From: Lentisphaera marina
GTDB taxonomy: Bacteria > Verrucomicrobiota > Lentisphaeria > Lentisphaerales > Lentisphaeraceae
Direction: 5' to 3'
DNA: 64,000 bases
Assembly (NCBI RefSeq): GCF_028745505.1
Contig: NZ_JAQZZL010000001.1
Span: forward strand, 310,001-374,000
Made by a program: the position numbers and the translations under genes
Shown: one piece after another, positions 9,297-17,453 of the stretch
How the letters are laid out: every line of letters starts with the position of its first letter
Numbering within the stretch: the stretch's first letter is position 1
The notes under the pieces: model-generated
Told to the model about the DNA's origin: nothing
Database searches by the model: none
Seen by the model: the letters and a program-made list of their open reading frames with translations, nothing else

Positions 9297-9325
9297 GTCA
9301 AATTTAGAGGCTTTTTTATTATAAT
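9297..9325 (+). promoter_or_regulatory. Probable sigma-70 type promoter of the small lipoprotein gene
   Basis: A perfect -10 element TATAAT lies at 9320-9325, 17 nt after a weak -35-like GTCAAA (9297-9302). A perfect 12-nt palindrome (CCTCTGCAGAGG) lies just upstream at about 9278-9289. The leader to the ATG at 9343 would be only about 10 nt but includes the AAGGA ribosome site. Confidence 0.45.
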
Positions 9326-9342
9326 TAAAAAGGAATAGAAAC

Positions 9343-9552
9343 ATGAAACTAAAAGCAAAATATTTTGGCTTTTGTCTAATAGGAGCATTAACACTGCTTT
9401 CCTGTAAGGAAGCTGCAGAGGGCGTTGATCAAACTGCAGACCAATTGACGGGTAAAAACCAAGTAAAACAAATGAAAAAAGCTGAGGCAGACCTCAACAA
9501 TATTAACAAGCAACACAACAAACAACTCGAAGAAGCCACAAAAGAAAATTAG
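9343..9552 (+). CDS. Small lipoprotein
   Basis: A 69-residue precursor with a lipoprotein signal peptide: a basic start (MKLKAK), a hydrophobic core and the lipobox LLSC with C21 as the lipidated cysteine. The mature part of about 48 residues is highly charged and helical, with a Gln/Asn/Lys-rich pattern (KKAEADLNNINKQHNKQ) that could form a short coiled coil. I do not recognise the family; its size and composition resemble Lpp- or entericidin-like small envelope lipoproteins without a specific match. The start is preceded by AAAAAGGAATAG. Confidence 0.7.
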   Translation: MKLKAKYFGFCLIGALTLLSCKEAAEGVDQTADQLTGKNQVKQMKKAEADLNNINKQHNKQLEEATKEN

Positions 9553-9628
9553 TTCTTTTCCCTTTTTGAGTTCAGATGTCGACTACGTCGCATTTGTGTT
9601 TGCTTAACATATTATATGAGTATCTTTC

Positions 9629-10318
9629 ATGTCCAGTTCACCTACACCTCCGCCTAAGCCGGAGATTAAAGGAGCGAGCCGCTCTTTTATCATCGGTGCT
9701 AGTGCCTCTTTCGTCCTACTTGTGCTTGCTATTGCACTTGGCTGGGTCTCCGTTGCATCTGGCATTAGGCATATCAAAAAATACAGTTCTAAAGAATCCC
9801 TTACTTTCAGTTTCCCTGAGAGTAAAGCGCAATACCTTGCCGTCCTTGATAAGCTTGCCAAATCCTTGGCCATGGCCAATAAAGGACAAGAAAGCGAACT
9901 TCGTTTAAATAGCCAAGAACTCAACAGCCTGATGGCACACGATGTAAGCTTTGACGATTTCCGCAAATATGCACGCGTCAACAAAATCACTGAAGAAGCG
10001 ATATTTGTCGACATTAGTTTCCCTATTGACAAGCTCAAGTTTGCCTCGTGGACTGATGTTGAAGGTCAGTTTCTCAATGGTCAAGTTTTGTTAACTGGGC
10101 GATTAAAAAAAGATCACTTCTATCTAGAGATCAATCAAGTTCAGCACGATGGTAAAAAGATCATGCTCGACACTATTGAATCACTCAAAGAACACAATGC
10201 TCTGACTTTCTGGCCTGGTGCTGAAGAATACCAAAAAGATTTAAAGCTAGTTCGAGGATTTATCCTCGAAGAGAATGAACTTGTCCTGAACATTGCTCCT
10301 TTTCCGGAGGATGACTAA
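9629..10318 (+). CDS. Single-pass membrane protein coupled to recJ
   Basis: A 229-residue protein with a Pro-rich cytoplasmic start (PTPPPKPE), one transmembrane helix at about residues 23-45 (FIIGASASFVLLVLAIALGW) and a soluble domain of about 180 residues, presumably periplasmic. The soluble part alternates short beta-like stretches and helices, with no recognisable catalytic motif. The TAA overlaps the recJ ATG by one base, so translation is probably coupled. I do not recognise the family. Confidence 0.65.
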   Translation: MSSSPTPPPKPEIKGASRSFIIGASASFVLLVLAIALGWVSVASGIRHIKKYSSKESLTFSFPESKAQYLAVLDKLAKSLAMANKGQESELRLNSQELNSLMAHDVSFDDFRKYARVNKITEEAIFVDISFPIDKLKFASWTDVEGQFLNGQVLLTGRLKKDHFYLEINQVQHDGKKIMLDTIESLKEHNALTFWPGAEEYQKDLKLVRGFILEENELVLNIAPFPEDD

Positions 10319-12036
10319 TGTCTGAATCAAGCTGTATAGAGGATTGGTATCCCAAGGAAGTAGAAGACAATGAGTTGATCGACATCCAAGATCGTTTTCA
10401 ACTCTCTCTTCCTGCTGCCACAGTTTTGGCAAATCGCAGTTTACTGAAAAAGAATGCGGATTGCTTTAATGCATCTTTGTCGAGCTTGAGTGACCCCTTT
10501 CGCTTTCCAGATATGCAAAAGACAGTAGAGCGAATTTTCAAATCGATCAATAATAATGAGAAGATTGTTGTTCACGGCGATTACGATACTGATGGCGTCA
10601 CTTCTTCTACGCTACTTAATTGGGTAATCAAATCTTACGGTGCAGATACGAGTGTTTTTATTTCCAACCGTCTCCATGATGGTTATGGCCCCACTCCCAC
10701 AACAATGAAGAATCAAATTGAAGCTGGTGCCTCCTTAGTCATTTCTACGGATTGTGGCATCACTTCCTTTGAAGCAGCTGATTACGCCTATGAGCATGGC
10801 TTAGATTTTATCATTACCGATCACCATAACCCAGCTGATTCATTGCCGAAAGCTTATTCCATTATCAATCCGCGTATTCACACTGAACTCATCGATTTAT
10901 ACTCACTTGCGGGTGTTGGCGTTTCATTTAAACTCTGTCATGCTCTCTTAAAGTATGGCTCGAAAATTGGCAAAAAAGCGACTATTGATTTACGAAACGG
11001 CCTTGATCTAGTTGCTTTGGGAACGATTGCCGACTCTTGCCCATTGATTGGAGAAAACCGTTCTTTAGTAAAAAATGGTCTCAAACTACTCAATGTAAAT
11101 CCTCGTCCGGGAGTACGCGCACTCTATGAAGCGACAACTTTAGATACACATATCACAGCTGCGGATATCAGCCGAAAAATATCTCCAAAAATTAATGCCG
11201 CTGGCCGGGTTGGCGACCCCATGGTATCTGCTAAACTCCTTGCCTCCAATAGCATTCATGAATCTCGCCAATTGGTGGGGCAATTGAAGAATTTCAATCG
11301 TATTAGACGCAATGCCGAAAAATCTGCCTATATGGAAGCCTTTCAAATTGCTAAAGAGCAGGCTAAAACTGCTCCTCCCCTACTCTTAGTTGTTGGCCCT
11401 AACTGGCACCCAGGAGTAATCGGCCTCTTATCCACGAAGTTAACCAAACACTTTGGCTTACCTTCGATTGTTTTGTCGAAAGATAAAAATCCCGATGAGC
11501 TCTTGGGTTCTGGCAGAAGTTGTAATGGCATCAATTTACTTGAAGGCTTAAAACACTGCGCTGATCTGCTCAATAATTTTGGTGGCCACCCAATGGCTGC
11601 TGGACTTTCTCTAGCAGTCGATGACTTAGAAGAATTTAAAGAAAAAATCATTGCTCTCCTAAAGAGTGACCTCTTAGATAAAGTTGAAAAGAAGCGCAAC
11701 CACCAATACTACGATGGCGAGTTCTCCTTCCAAGACCTCGACGAACAATTTATTGGTGATCTCGAGCGCATGGAGCCTTTTGGCAATGGTAATGATGCTC
11801 CAGTATTCCTCTTTAAGAATGTTCAAATCAGAGATACCCATCACCCCATTAGCGCTGTATTATCTGGTTATGCTGTAGATAAGTTTGGTACTAAAATCGC
11901 CTTTACCTACTACACTCCTTTTGACTACAGTGAATTTGAAGCTGGTCGACTCTATAACATAATTGCGACCCCCTACAGAAACTTTGAAAACAAAACATGT
12001 AGGCTTTTACTACATGATGTTTTTGCCGCGAAATAA
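10318..12036 (+). CDS. recJ: Single-stranded-DNA-specific exonuclease RecJ
   Basis: 5'-3' single-strand DNA exonuclease acting in recombinational and mismatch repair. The DHH phosphoesterase motifs are visible: HGDYDTDGVTSS near residue 82, STDCG near 141, TDHHNP near 162. The DHHA1 domain includes GVIGLLSTKL and the GGHPMAAG motif near residue 420. The last 120 residues or so form the OB-fold-like domain. At 572 residues the length matches standard RecJ (about 560-580). The start overlaps the preceding stop codon by one base, and rnc follows after 3 nt, giving an operon of membrane protein, recJ, rnc and rlmN. Confidence 0.93.
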   Translation: MSESSCIEDWYPKEVEDNELIDIQDRFQLSLPAATVLANRSLLKKNADCFNASLSSLSDPFRFPDMQKTVERIFKSINNNEKIVVHGDYDTDGVTSSTLLNWVIKSYGADTSVFISNRLHDGYGPTPTTMKNQIEAGASLVISTDCGITSFEAADYAYEHGLDFIITDHHNPADSLPKAYSIINPRIHTELIDLYSLAGVGVSFKLCHALLKYGSKIGKKATIDLRNGLDLVALGTIADSCPLIGENRSLVKNGLKLLNVNPRPGVRALYEATTLDTHITAADISRKISPKINAAGRVGDPMVSAKLLASNSIHESRQLVGQLKNFNRIRRNAEKSAYMEAFQIAKEQAKTAPPLLLVVGPNWHPGVIGLLSTKLTKHFGLPSIVLSKDKNPDELLGSGRSCNGINLLEGLKHCADLLNNFGGHPMAAGLSLAVDDLEEFKEKIIALLKSDLLDKVEKKRNHQYYDGEFSFQDLDEQFIGDLERMEPFGNGNDAPVFLFKNVQIRDTHHPISAVLSGYAVDKFGTKIAFTYYTPFDYSEFEAGRLYNIIATPYRNFENKTCRLLLHDVFAAK

Positions 12037-12039
12037 GAC

Positions 12040-12735
12040 ATGAAATCTTCACTGACAGCCTTAGAAAAAAAAATTAATTGCCGATTTAAGTCCATTGAAC
12101 TTTTAAAAGAAGCTATGACACATCGTTCATACAAATTTGAAAGTCAAATTCCCATGAACGACAATCAACGCCTAGAATTCTTGGGTGATGCCGTTTTAGA
12201 ACTCATTGTTTCCCGCTATTTATTCGATCGCTATCCCGAGGCACCTGAAGGAAATCTAACGAAATATCGTGCGGCCTTAGTCAAGGAATCTGCACTCTTT
12301 GAGTGTGCTCAAAGTATTGCACTTGGAAAATATCTTTTGTTGGGAAAGAGCGAATTAAAAAGCAAGGGCAATGAACGACCTTCGAACCTCTCCGATGCCT
12401 ATGAAGCTTTGATTGCGGCAATCTACCTAGATCAAGGTTATGAAGTTGCACAAAAATTTCATGTCACCACTTTAGAAAAACTGTGGAATGAACCTGCCGA
12501 TTTACTCTTAGTACAGAACCCTAAGGGCACTCTACAGGAGATAACCCAAAAGAATCATGGCTCCCCACCGAAATACATCACCATCTCAAAAACTGGCCCT
12601 GAACACGAACCTCTATATAAAGTTGATTGTATCTTGAATAAAGAACTCATTGCAAAAGGACAGGGAAAAACGCTAAAAGCTGCACAAGAAGATGCGGCGA
12701 GACAAGCTATTGCGAAGCTTGCAGAGGAAAAATAA
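12040..12735 (+). CDS. rnc: Ribonuclease III
   Basis: Double-strand-specific endoribonuclease for rRNA and mRNA processing. The signature NQRLEFLGDAVLE (residues 42-54) holds E46 and D50. The second catalytic pair D119 and E122 is in SDAYEALIAA. A C-terminal double-stranded RNA-binding domain of about 70 residues ends with the typical KAAQEDAARQAIAKL helix. The length (231) is normal. It lies 3 nt after recJ and 2 nt before rlmN. Confidence 0.95.
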   Translation: MKSSLTALEKKINCRFKSIELLKEAMTHRSYKFESQIPMNDNQRLEFLGDAVLELIVSRYLFDRYPEAPEGNLTKYRAALVKESALFECAQSIALGKYLLLGKSELKSKGNERPSNLSDAYEALIAAIYLDQGYEVAQKFHVTTLEKLWNEPADLLLVQNPKGTLQEITQKNHGSPPKYITISKTGPEHEPLYKVDCILNKELIAKGQGKTLKAAQEDAARQAIAKLAEEK

Positions 12736-12737
12736 TT

Positions 12738-13775
12738 ATGAACCGCGAACGAATCCAAGCTATTGTTGAAGAATACAAATTACCAAAATTTAGGGCCAAG
12801 CAATTAAAAGAAGCTTTCTTTGAACACCATTATAGTTCCTTTGAACAACTGACCAATTTCCCCAAAGACCTAAGAAATAAACTTACTGAAGAGAACCAAG
12901 TTCTGTGCTTAAACGTTAATAAAGTCTTTGCTTCTTCTGACAAAGTAACTTACAAAGCACTTTTAGAACTCCATGATGGGTTGAAAATTGAATCTGTACT
13001 GATGAGCCCTAAACCAGGTTTATGGACTGCTTGTATTAGCTCTCAAGTAGGCTGTGCAATGAAATGCAGTTTTTGTGCCACCGGCACCATGGGTTTAACA
13101 CGTAACTTGACTTCTGAAGAAATTTCCGATCAAGTCCTTTTTTGGCGGCAATTCATTGCCAAAAATGATATTGACACTGAAAGGTTAAACAATGTGGTTT
13201 ATATGGGTATGGGCGAGCCGCTACACAATACCAAAGAAGTTTTTAATAGTATCGAAGAATTAACTGCGGAAGATGGTTTTAAAATTGGTTCACGCCATAT
13301 CTCGGTTTCTACTTCAGGCCTCCTCAAGGGTGTTAAAGAAATGGCCGACAAATTCCCTCAGGTCAACTTAGCTCTTTCCCTTCACGCAGCAAAAGATGAA
13401 CTACGCTCATCGATTATGCCCATTAATAAGGCTTTTGATTTGGAGAAAATCAGAGAATGCCTTGATGAATATATCGATACGACCCACCGTAAAGTATTTA
13501 TTGAATACGTCTTATTAGAAGGTGAAAACAATGAGTTATCGCATGCTAGTGAACTGAGTGCATTTCTCAAGTCTCTCAAGCGACCAGAATTAACACACAC
13601 TAACCTCATTGTATACAACGAAACCGATAGCGAACATAAGGGTTCCACCAAACAAAAAGCCGATCAATTTAGAAATCATCTAAAATCAAAAGGCTTGAGT
13701 GTGACAATACGCAAAAATTTAGGCCGTGATATTGATGGCGCTTGTGGTCAACTAGCTGTAAAAGAAGAGAATTAA
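12738..13775 (+). CDS. rlmN: Dual-specificity 23S rRNA/tRNA adenine-C2 methyltransferase RlmN
   Basis: Radical-SAM enzyme that methylates C2 of A2503 in 23S rRNA and A37 of some tRNAs. The CxxxCxxC cluster motif GCAMKCSFC has C106, C110 and C113. The late conserved cysteine needed for the methyl-transfer mechanism is C336, in GACGQLA. The MGMGEPL segment and the SxSTSG-like VSTSGLL segment of the SAM-binding barrel are present. The length of 345 is standard. It is the last gene of the recJ-rnc-rlmN run; a gap of about 60 nt with a weak imperfect hairpin but no U-run follows. Confidence 0.93.
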   Translation: MNRERIQAIVEEYKLPKFRAKQLKEAFFEHHYSSFEQLTNFPKDLRNKLTEENQVLCLNVNKVFASSDKVTYKALLELHDGLKIESVLMSPKPGLWTACISSQVGCAMKCSFCATGTMGLTRNLTSEEISDQVLFWRQFIAKNDIDTERLNNVVYMGMGEPLHNTKEVFNSIEELTAEDGFKIGSRHISVSTSGLLKGVKEMADKFPQVNLALSLHAAKDELRSSIMPINKAFDLEKIRECLDEYIDTTHRKVFIEYVLLEGENNELSHASELSAFLKSLKRPELTHTNLIVYNETDSEHKGSTKQKADQFRNHLKSKGLSVTIRKNLGRDIDGACGQLAVKEEN

Positions 13776-13839
13776 AGCATAGCTACATGGAAAGTTGTAG
13801 ACGCTAGATTATCTTGATTCATTAACATTCGGAGTACAT

Positions 13840-14961
13840 ATGTCAAAACTAATTTTAAGCTTATTTATTAGCTGTTTCCTTATTTCTTGCGCCAATCACG
13901 ATGGCCCTTACACACAAAAACATATTGGTGAAAGAGAAAATGTTTTTCGTAGATCATACTTAACCACAGCCTTTGACCTCTATCAAGACTTATACTTTTC
14001 TCAGCAAGCTTTTTCCGCAGACCTCGACTTATTAATTGAGAAGCCCCGCAAAGAGCAAATAGAGAAAACTATTGCAAGCCTGCAACAGTTTAGAAGCACA
14101 TATAATAAAACCACCCCTTTTCGCCATATCCATGGCCCACTAGATTACCCCTACCTTAAAACTGAACAGAACTTGTCAGAACTCATTTTTGCGGAAAGTG
14201 CAGATTTTAATGGTGATGAATCAATTCTTGCATTAGTTAACGGCACTGAGGCCATATCGCTTGAAACTCTTTACGAAAAACATTTAGACGATTCTAGTGG
14301 ACAAATTTATTTGGGTATTCCTGCTCTCGACTACGTCTTACAACAAAGTGAACTCATTCTAGATAAGAATGAACGTTTACAAGCCTATCTCAAACTTAGT
14401 AACAGAGCCTTGACTACACAAGTCAAATTTTTACTCGATGACTGGTCTCCATACATTGCAGCCAACTTTCATCACTTAGTCAAAACAAGAAAGCAAGAGC
14501 AATTTTTGGGTTGGACTTACACTTCTTTTTTAATAAACCAACAAGAGGTACTCGGCAAAATCAAAACTAAGAGCACTGAGCTCAATGAACAGGATCTTAA
14601 CGAACGTTTAAATGCCCTAATGAACCTATGGGAAGGACAATACATTCTCAATGATAATCGTCAGTACATTAGAGCTGGACTGAAAAGCTTAGTGAAAAGC
14701 CCTGAGATAGACAACTATTTTAAAACTTTAGCCATCTCTAAAGTAAAAAACGATACTGAAATGAGCTTAACAGCAATGATGGCTATGCAAAAAGGTATTC
14801 TCAGAGAAATATCCAAAGGGAACTACGACAAAGACGTTCAATCACTTCCTTACATTATCCCAAACCCAAAACTGCATAAATTGAGTAAGTCTAAAAAGCA
14901 TACAAAAGATGCTCCTTTTGGTGAATCGAATACACCCTATTCAAATCAACTATCTTTATAA
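13840..14961 (+). CDS. Imelysin-like (peptidase M75-type) lipoprotein
   Basis: A 373-residue lipoprotein with lipobox LISC (C17). Two segments line up with imelysin-family landmarks. One is a Y-x-x-T-x-x-F-R-x-x-x-G-P-L-D pattern at residues 88-102 (the family has a TEAFRF...GPID motif). The other is GIPALDY at 159-165, where imelysins usually have GxHxxE. Here the expected His is P161 and the Glu is D164, so a metal-binding or peptidase role is doubtful. Imelysin-like proteins are helical, envelope-located and often linked to iron uptake. The start has CGGAG about 6 nt upstream. It looks monocistronic. The family assignment is by pattern only. Confidence 0.5.
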   Translation: MSKLILSLFISCFLISCANHDGPYTQKHIGERENVFRRSYLTTAFDLYQDLYFSQQAFSADLDLLIEKPRKEQIEKTIASLQQFRSTYNKTTPFRHIHGPLDYPYLKTEQNLSELIFAESADFNGDESILALVNGTEAISLETLYEKHLDDSSGQIYLGIPALDYVLQQSELILDKNERLQAYLKLSNRALTTQVKFLLDDWSPYIAANFHHLVKTRKQEQFLGWTYTSFLINQQEVLGKIKTKSTELNEQDLNERLNALMNLWEGQYILNDNRQYIRAGLKSLVKSPEIDNYFKTLAISKVKNDTEMSLTAMMAMQKGILREISKGNYDKDVQSLPYIIPNPKLHKLSKSKKHTKDAPFGESNTPYSNQLSL

Positions 14962-14966
14962 TACTC

Positions 14967-14997
14967 AGTACTCATGAATATCTATGAGGTGAGTACT
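14967..14997. repeat. Inverted repeat between the lipoprotein and aldehyde dehydrogenase genes
   Basis: Eight-base arms AGTACTCA (14967-14974) and TGAGTACT (14990-14997) are perfect complements around a 15-nt spacer that itself holds a CAT...ATG pairing. There is no U-run, so it is more likely an operator or an mRNA leader structure than a terminator. Confidence 0.5.
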
Positions 14998-15017
14998 AGG
15001 CATGAGGGATTATTGAT

Positions 15018-16436
15018 ATGAAACATTATCCCATTTATATTGGCGGTGAAGAAGTACGTACTCAACAAAGCAAAGAAGTAAAGGCTGTATACTCGGGACA
15101 TATATTAGGTAAAATAAGCCTAGCATTAGATCAAGATATAGATCAGGCTTTGGAGATCGGCTCGAAGGCAACAAAAGTCATGAGGTCTTTGACTGCTTAT
15201 GAGAAACGAAAAATCTTACTGGAATGCAAGCAATTATTTGAAGAAAGATTTGAGGAATTCGCAGTAACAATCACACAGGAATCGGGTAAAACGATCAATG
15301 AATCACGCGCAGAAATGCAACGAGTGATTTCGACCTTTGACTATGCATCCATTGAAGTCATGCAAATGGATGGAAATATGTTGGCGATGGACACACATCC
15401 TAGTTCGGAAAACTTTGAATGCTTAATTAAACGTTATCCCAAAGGTCTTTGTACATTCATTACGCCCTTCAATTTCCCAGTAAACCTTATTGCCCACAAA
15501 GTCGCTCCCGCCATTGCAGCTGGCTGCCCATTTATTATAAAACCTTCTGATAAAACACCACTTTGCGCCTTAATGTTTGCCGAAGTGCTAAAGAAAAGTT
15601 CTTTACCCAAGGAAGCTTTTTCTGTACTCCCCTGCTCCAATGAGGACTCTTTAAAATTAGTTAAAGATGATAGAGTTAAGTTTTTGAGTTTCACTGGATC
15701 AGAAAAAATAGGCTGGATGCTAAAAAAACTCGCTGGGAAGAAATCAGTATGCCTAGAACTTGGTGGAGTTGCATCTTGTATCGTTTATCCTGATACAAAT
15801 TTAGAAATAGCTAGTAAAGAAATCATCTCCGCTGCTTTTAGCCAAGCGGGGCAAAGCTGTATTAGCTTGCAAAAACTCTACATACACAAAGATATTAGCA
15901 ATAACTTAATTCAATTAATTAAAAGAGAAGCTGAAAAGATTGTTATGGGCGACCCATTAAGCCCAGAAACAAAGCTAGGGCCTATGATAAGTAATAATAG
16001 CCTAAGTTATATAGAAGACTTAGTTAATAAAAGCCTTACTCGAGGATCTAAAATTATTACTGGTGGTAAAAGAGTAAATAATTTTTACCAAGCAACAATT
16101 ATGCGGAATGTGCAAAATGATGACCCTCTTTATGCAAATGAAGTCTTTGCACCATTATTTATTATAGAAGAATTTTCAGATACTGATCAAGTCTTTGAAA
16201 AAATCAATACCTCTCCCTATGGGATCCATGTAGGTATTTATTCAAAAGATATTCAGTTAGCTATGAAGGCTTGGGATAAACTAGAATGTACTGGTATCAT
16301 ATATGGTCATGTACCCACTTGGCGCTCAGATAAAATGCCCTATGGTGGCATCAAAAACAGTGGCTGTGGACGCGAAGGCATAAGGTATGCTATTGAAGAA
16401 ATGAGCGAACTAAAATCATTGCTCATCAAGAAATAA
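15018..16436 (+). CDS. NAD(P)-dependent aldehyde dehydrogenase family protein
   Basis: Oxidises an aldehyde to the acid with NAD(P). The family residues are all present: N152 in ITPFNFP, the cofactor lysine K175 in IIKPSD, the SFTGSEKIG nucleotide-binding turn near residue 225, the general base E247 in LELGG and the nucleophile C281 in GQSCIS. The C-terminal motif MPYGGIKNSGCGREG resembles the lactaldehyde, phosphonoacetaldehyde and non-phosphorylating glyceraldehyde-3-phosphate dehydrogenase branches, but substrate cannot be assigned. The length of 472 is normal. A GAGGGA site lies about 8 nt before the ATG. It ends in a strong symmetrical terminator. Confidence 0.88.
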   Translation: MKHYPIYIGGEEVRTQQSKEVKAVYSGHILGKISLALDQDIDQALEIGSKATKVMRSLTAYEKRKILLECKQLFEERFEEFAVTITQESGKTINESRAEMQRVISTFDYASIEVMQMDGNMLAMDTHPSSENFECLIKRYPKGLCTFITPFNFPVNLIAHKVAPAIAAGCPFIIKPSDKTPLCALMFAEVLKKSSLPKEAFSVLPCSNEDSLKLVKDDRVKFLSFTGSEKIGWMLKKLAGKKSVCLELGGVASCIVYPDTNLEIASKEIISAAFSQAGQSCISLQKLYIHKDISNNLIQLIKREAEKIVMGDPLSPETKLGPMISNNSLSYIEDLVNKSLTRGSKIITGGKRVNNFYQATIMRNVQNDDPLYANEVFAPLFIIEEFSDTDQVFEKINTSPYGIHVGIYSKDIQLAMKAWDKLECTGIIYGHVPTWRSDKMPYGGIKNSGCGREGIRYAIEEMSELKSLLIKK

Positions 16437-16467
16437 AAAACGCTGAAATTTTCATCTCAGCGTTTTT
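16436..16467. terminator. Bidirectional intrinsic terminator
   Basis: An 11-bp stem AAAAACGCTGA / TCAGCGTTTTT with a 10-nt loop has A- and T-runs at both ends. It lies between the convergent aldehyde dehydrogenase gene (plus) and the last gene of the pilus-related operon (minus) and can serve both. Confidence 0.85.
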
Positions 16468-16486
16468 AAACAAGTGTTAAGTAAAC

Positions 16487-17437
16487 TTAACTGCCTGCAA
16501 TTTTGAACATTTCCATGTATTGATCAATGTTCTTGAATACAGTAAAACCCAAAACGCCTGAAGCAGCTAAAGCTACAAGTATAGTGACAATACCTGGTTT
16601 ACCTTTAGTGTCTTGCTCCAATAGAGCTTCATCACTTTCGGATGATTGAGCTTGAGCTCTTCTTTGAGCTTTTGGTGCAGAAGCCGTTTGAGTACCAGCA
16701 GTTTTAAGTTTGAGCGTTCCACCAGCAGCATCTGGATCAACTTTTAATGTTTCATCTGCTGATACAGGAGCTTTAATCTTAAGCGTACCTGAAGCACCTT
16801 GAGTTGGGCCAGATGCTTTGATCTTAAGTGTTCCGCCACCATCTGGAGTTTTAATTTTAAGTGTTCCGCCACCATCATCAGGTGACTTAACTTTAAGTGT
16901 ACCGCCAGTATTACTTTGTTCAGAAACTGGTGCTTGAATTTTTAATGTCCCAGCTGATGAAGGTTGCGCAGAAACAGGAGCCTTAACACGTAGTGTACCC
17001 GCTGATGCAGGACCAGAAACTTTAATTGTACCTGTGTCTGTTGATGTTGGGTCAGCAACTTTTAGCGTTGAAGCAGCATCTTTTTGCGGAGGAAGTTTAA
17101 GCTGCTGAGTCATAACTGTAGAATCAGTATTGCGCACTTCAGGAGATTTTGTACCAGCTGAAGGTGGTCTTAAACGAATTGTTTGACTCGCTGTGAGAAT
17201 ACCAGAAAGTTGCTTTTTACGTTCTTTAATAACTTTGAGGTGAACTGTATCCGTATAGTTTTCGCCATCTAAATTGATATTTTGTGTACTTGGTGATACG
17301 CGTTTTAACTTAGTCGTATCTGTATCACGAATCATTAATGGATCTGTTTCAGCCGTTTCAATCTGAGGGGATTGAGCTGCTTGAGAACCTAAGTTTACAG
17401 TTTCTGTGTTTTCTATATCATTTTTATTGTCAGACAT
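16487..17437 (-). CDS. Tail-anchored protein with about ten TLKIK-type repeats, last gene of the pilus-related operon
   Basis: A 316-residue protein without a signal peptide. The region from about 120 to 250 carries about ten copies of a short motif, mostly G-T-L-K-[IV]-K-[AST]-P (variants STLKVADP, GTIKVSGP, GTLRVKAP, ETLKVDP), joined by Ser/Gly/Ala/Asp linkers. Just before it is a non-repetitive segment (TVHLKVIKERKKQLSG, SQTIRLRPP). A single hydrophobic helix near the C-terminus (about 287-303, IVTILVALAASGVLGF) would anchor it with the repeats in the cytoplasm. The repeated Thr residues could be phosphorylated or form a beta-augmentation peptide, but this is speculation. It lies 16 nt downstream of the last secretin, so it is in the same operon. 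I do not recognise a named family. Confidence 0.75.
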   Translation of the reverse strand: MSDNKNDIENTETVNLGSQAAQSPQIETAETDPLMIRDTDTTKLKRVSPSTQNINLDGENYTDTVHLKVIKERKKQLSGILTASQTIRLRPPSAGTKSPEVRNTDSTVMTQQLKLPPQKDAASTLKVADPTSTDTGTIKVSGPASAGTLRVKAPVSAQPSSAGTLKIQAPVSEQSNTGGTLKVKSPDDGGGTLKIKTPDGGGTLKIKASGPTQGASGTLKIKAPVSADETLKVDPDAAGGTLKLKTAGTQTASAPKAQRRAQAQSSESDEALLEQDTKGKPGIVTILVALAASGVLGFTVFKNIDQYMEMFKIAGS

Positions 17438-17453
17438 AATTACTTCTCCTGGT

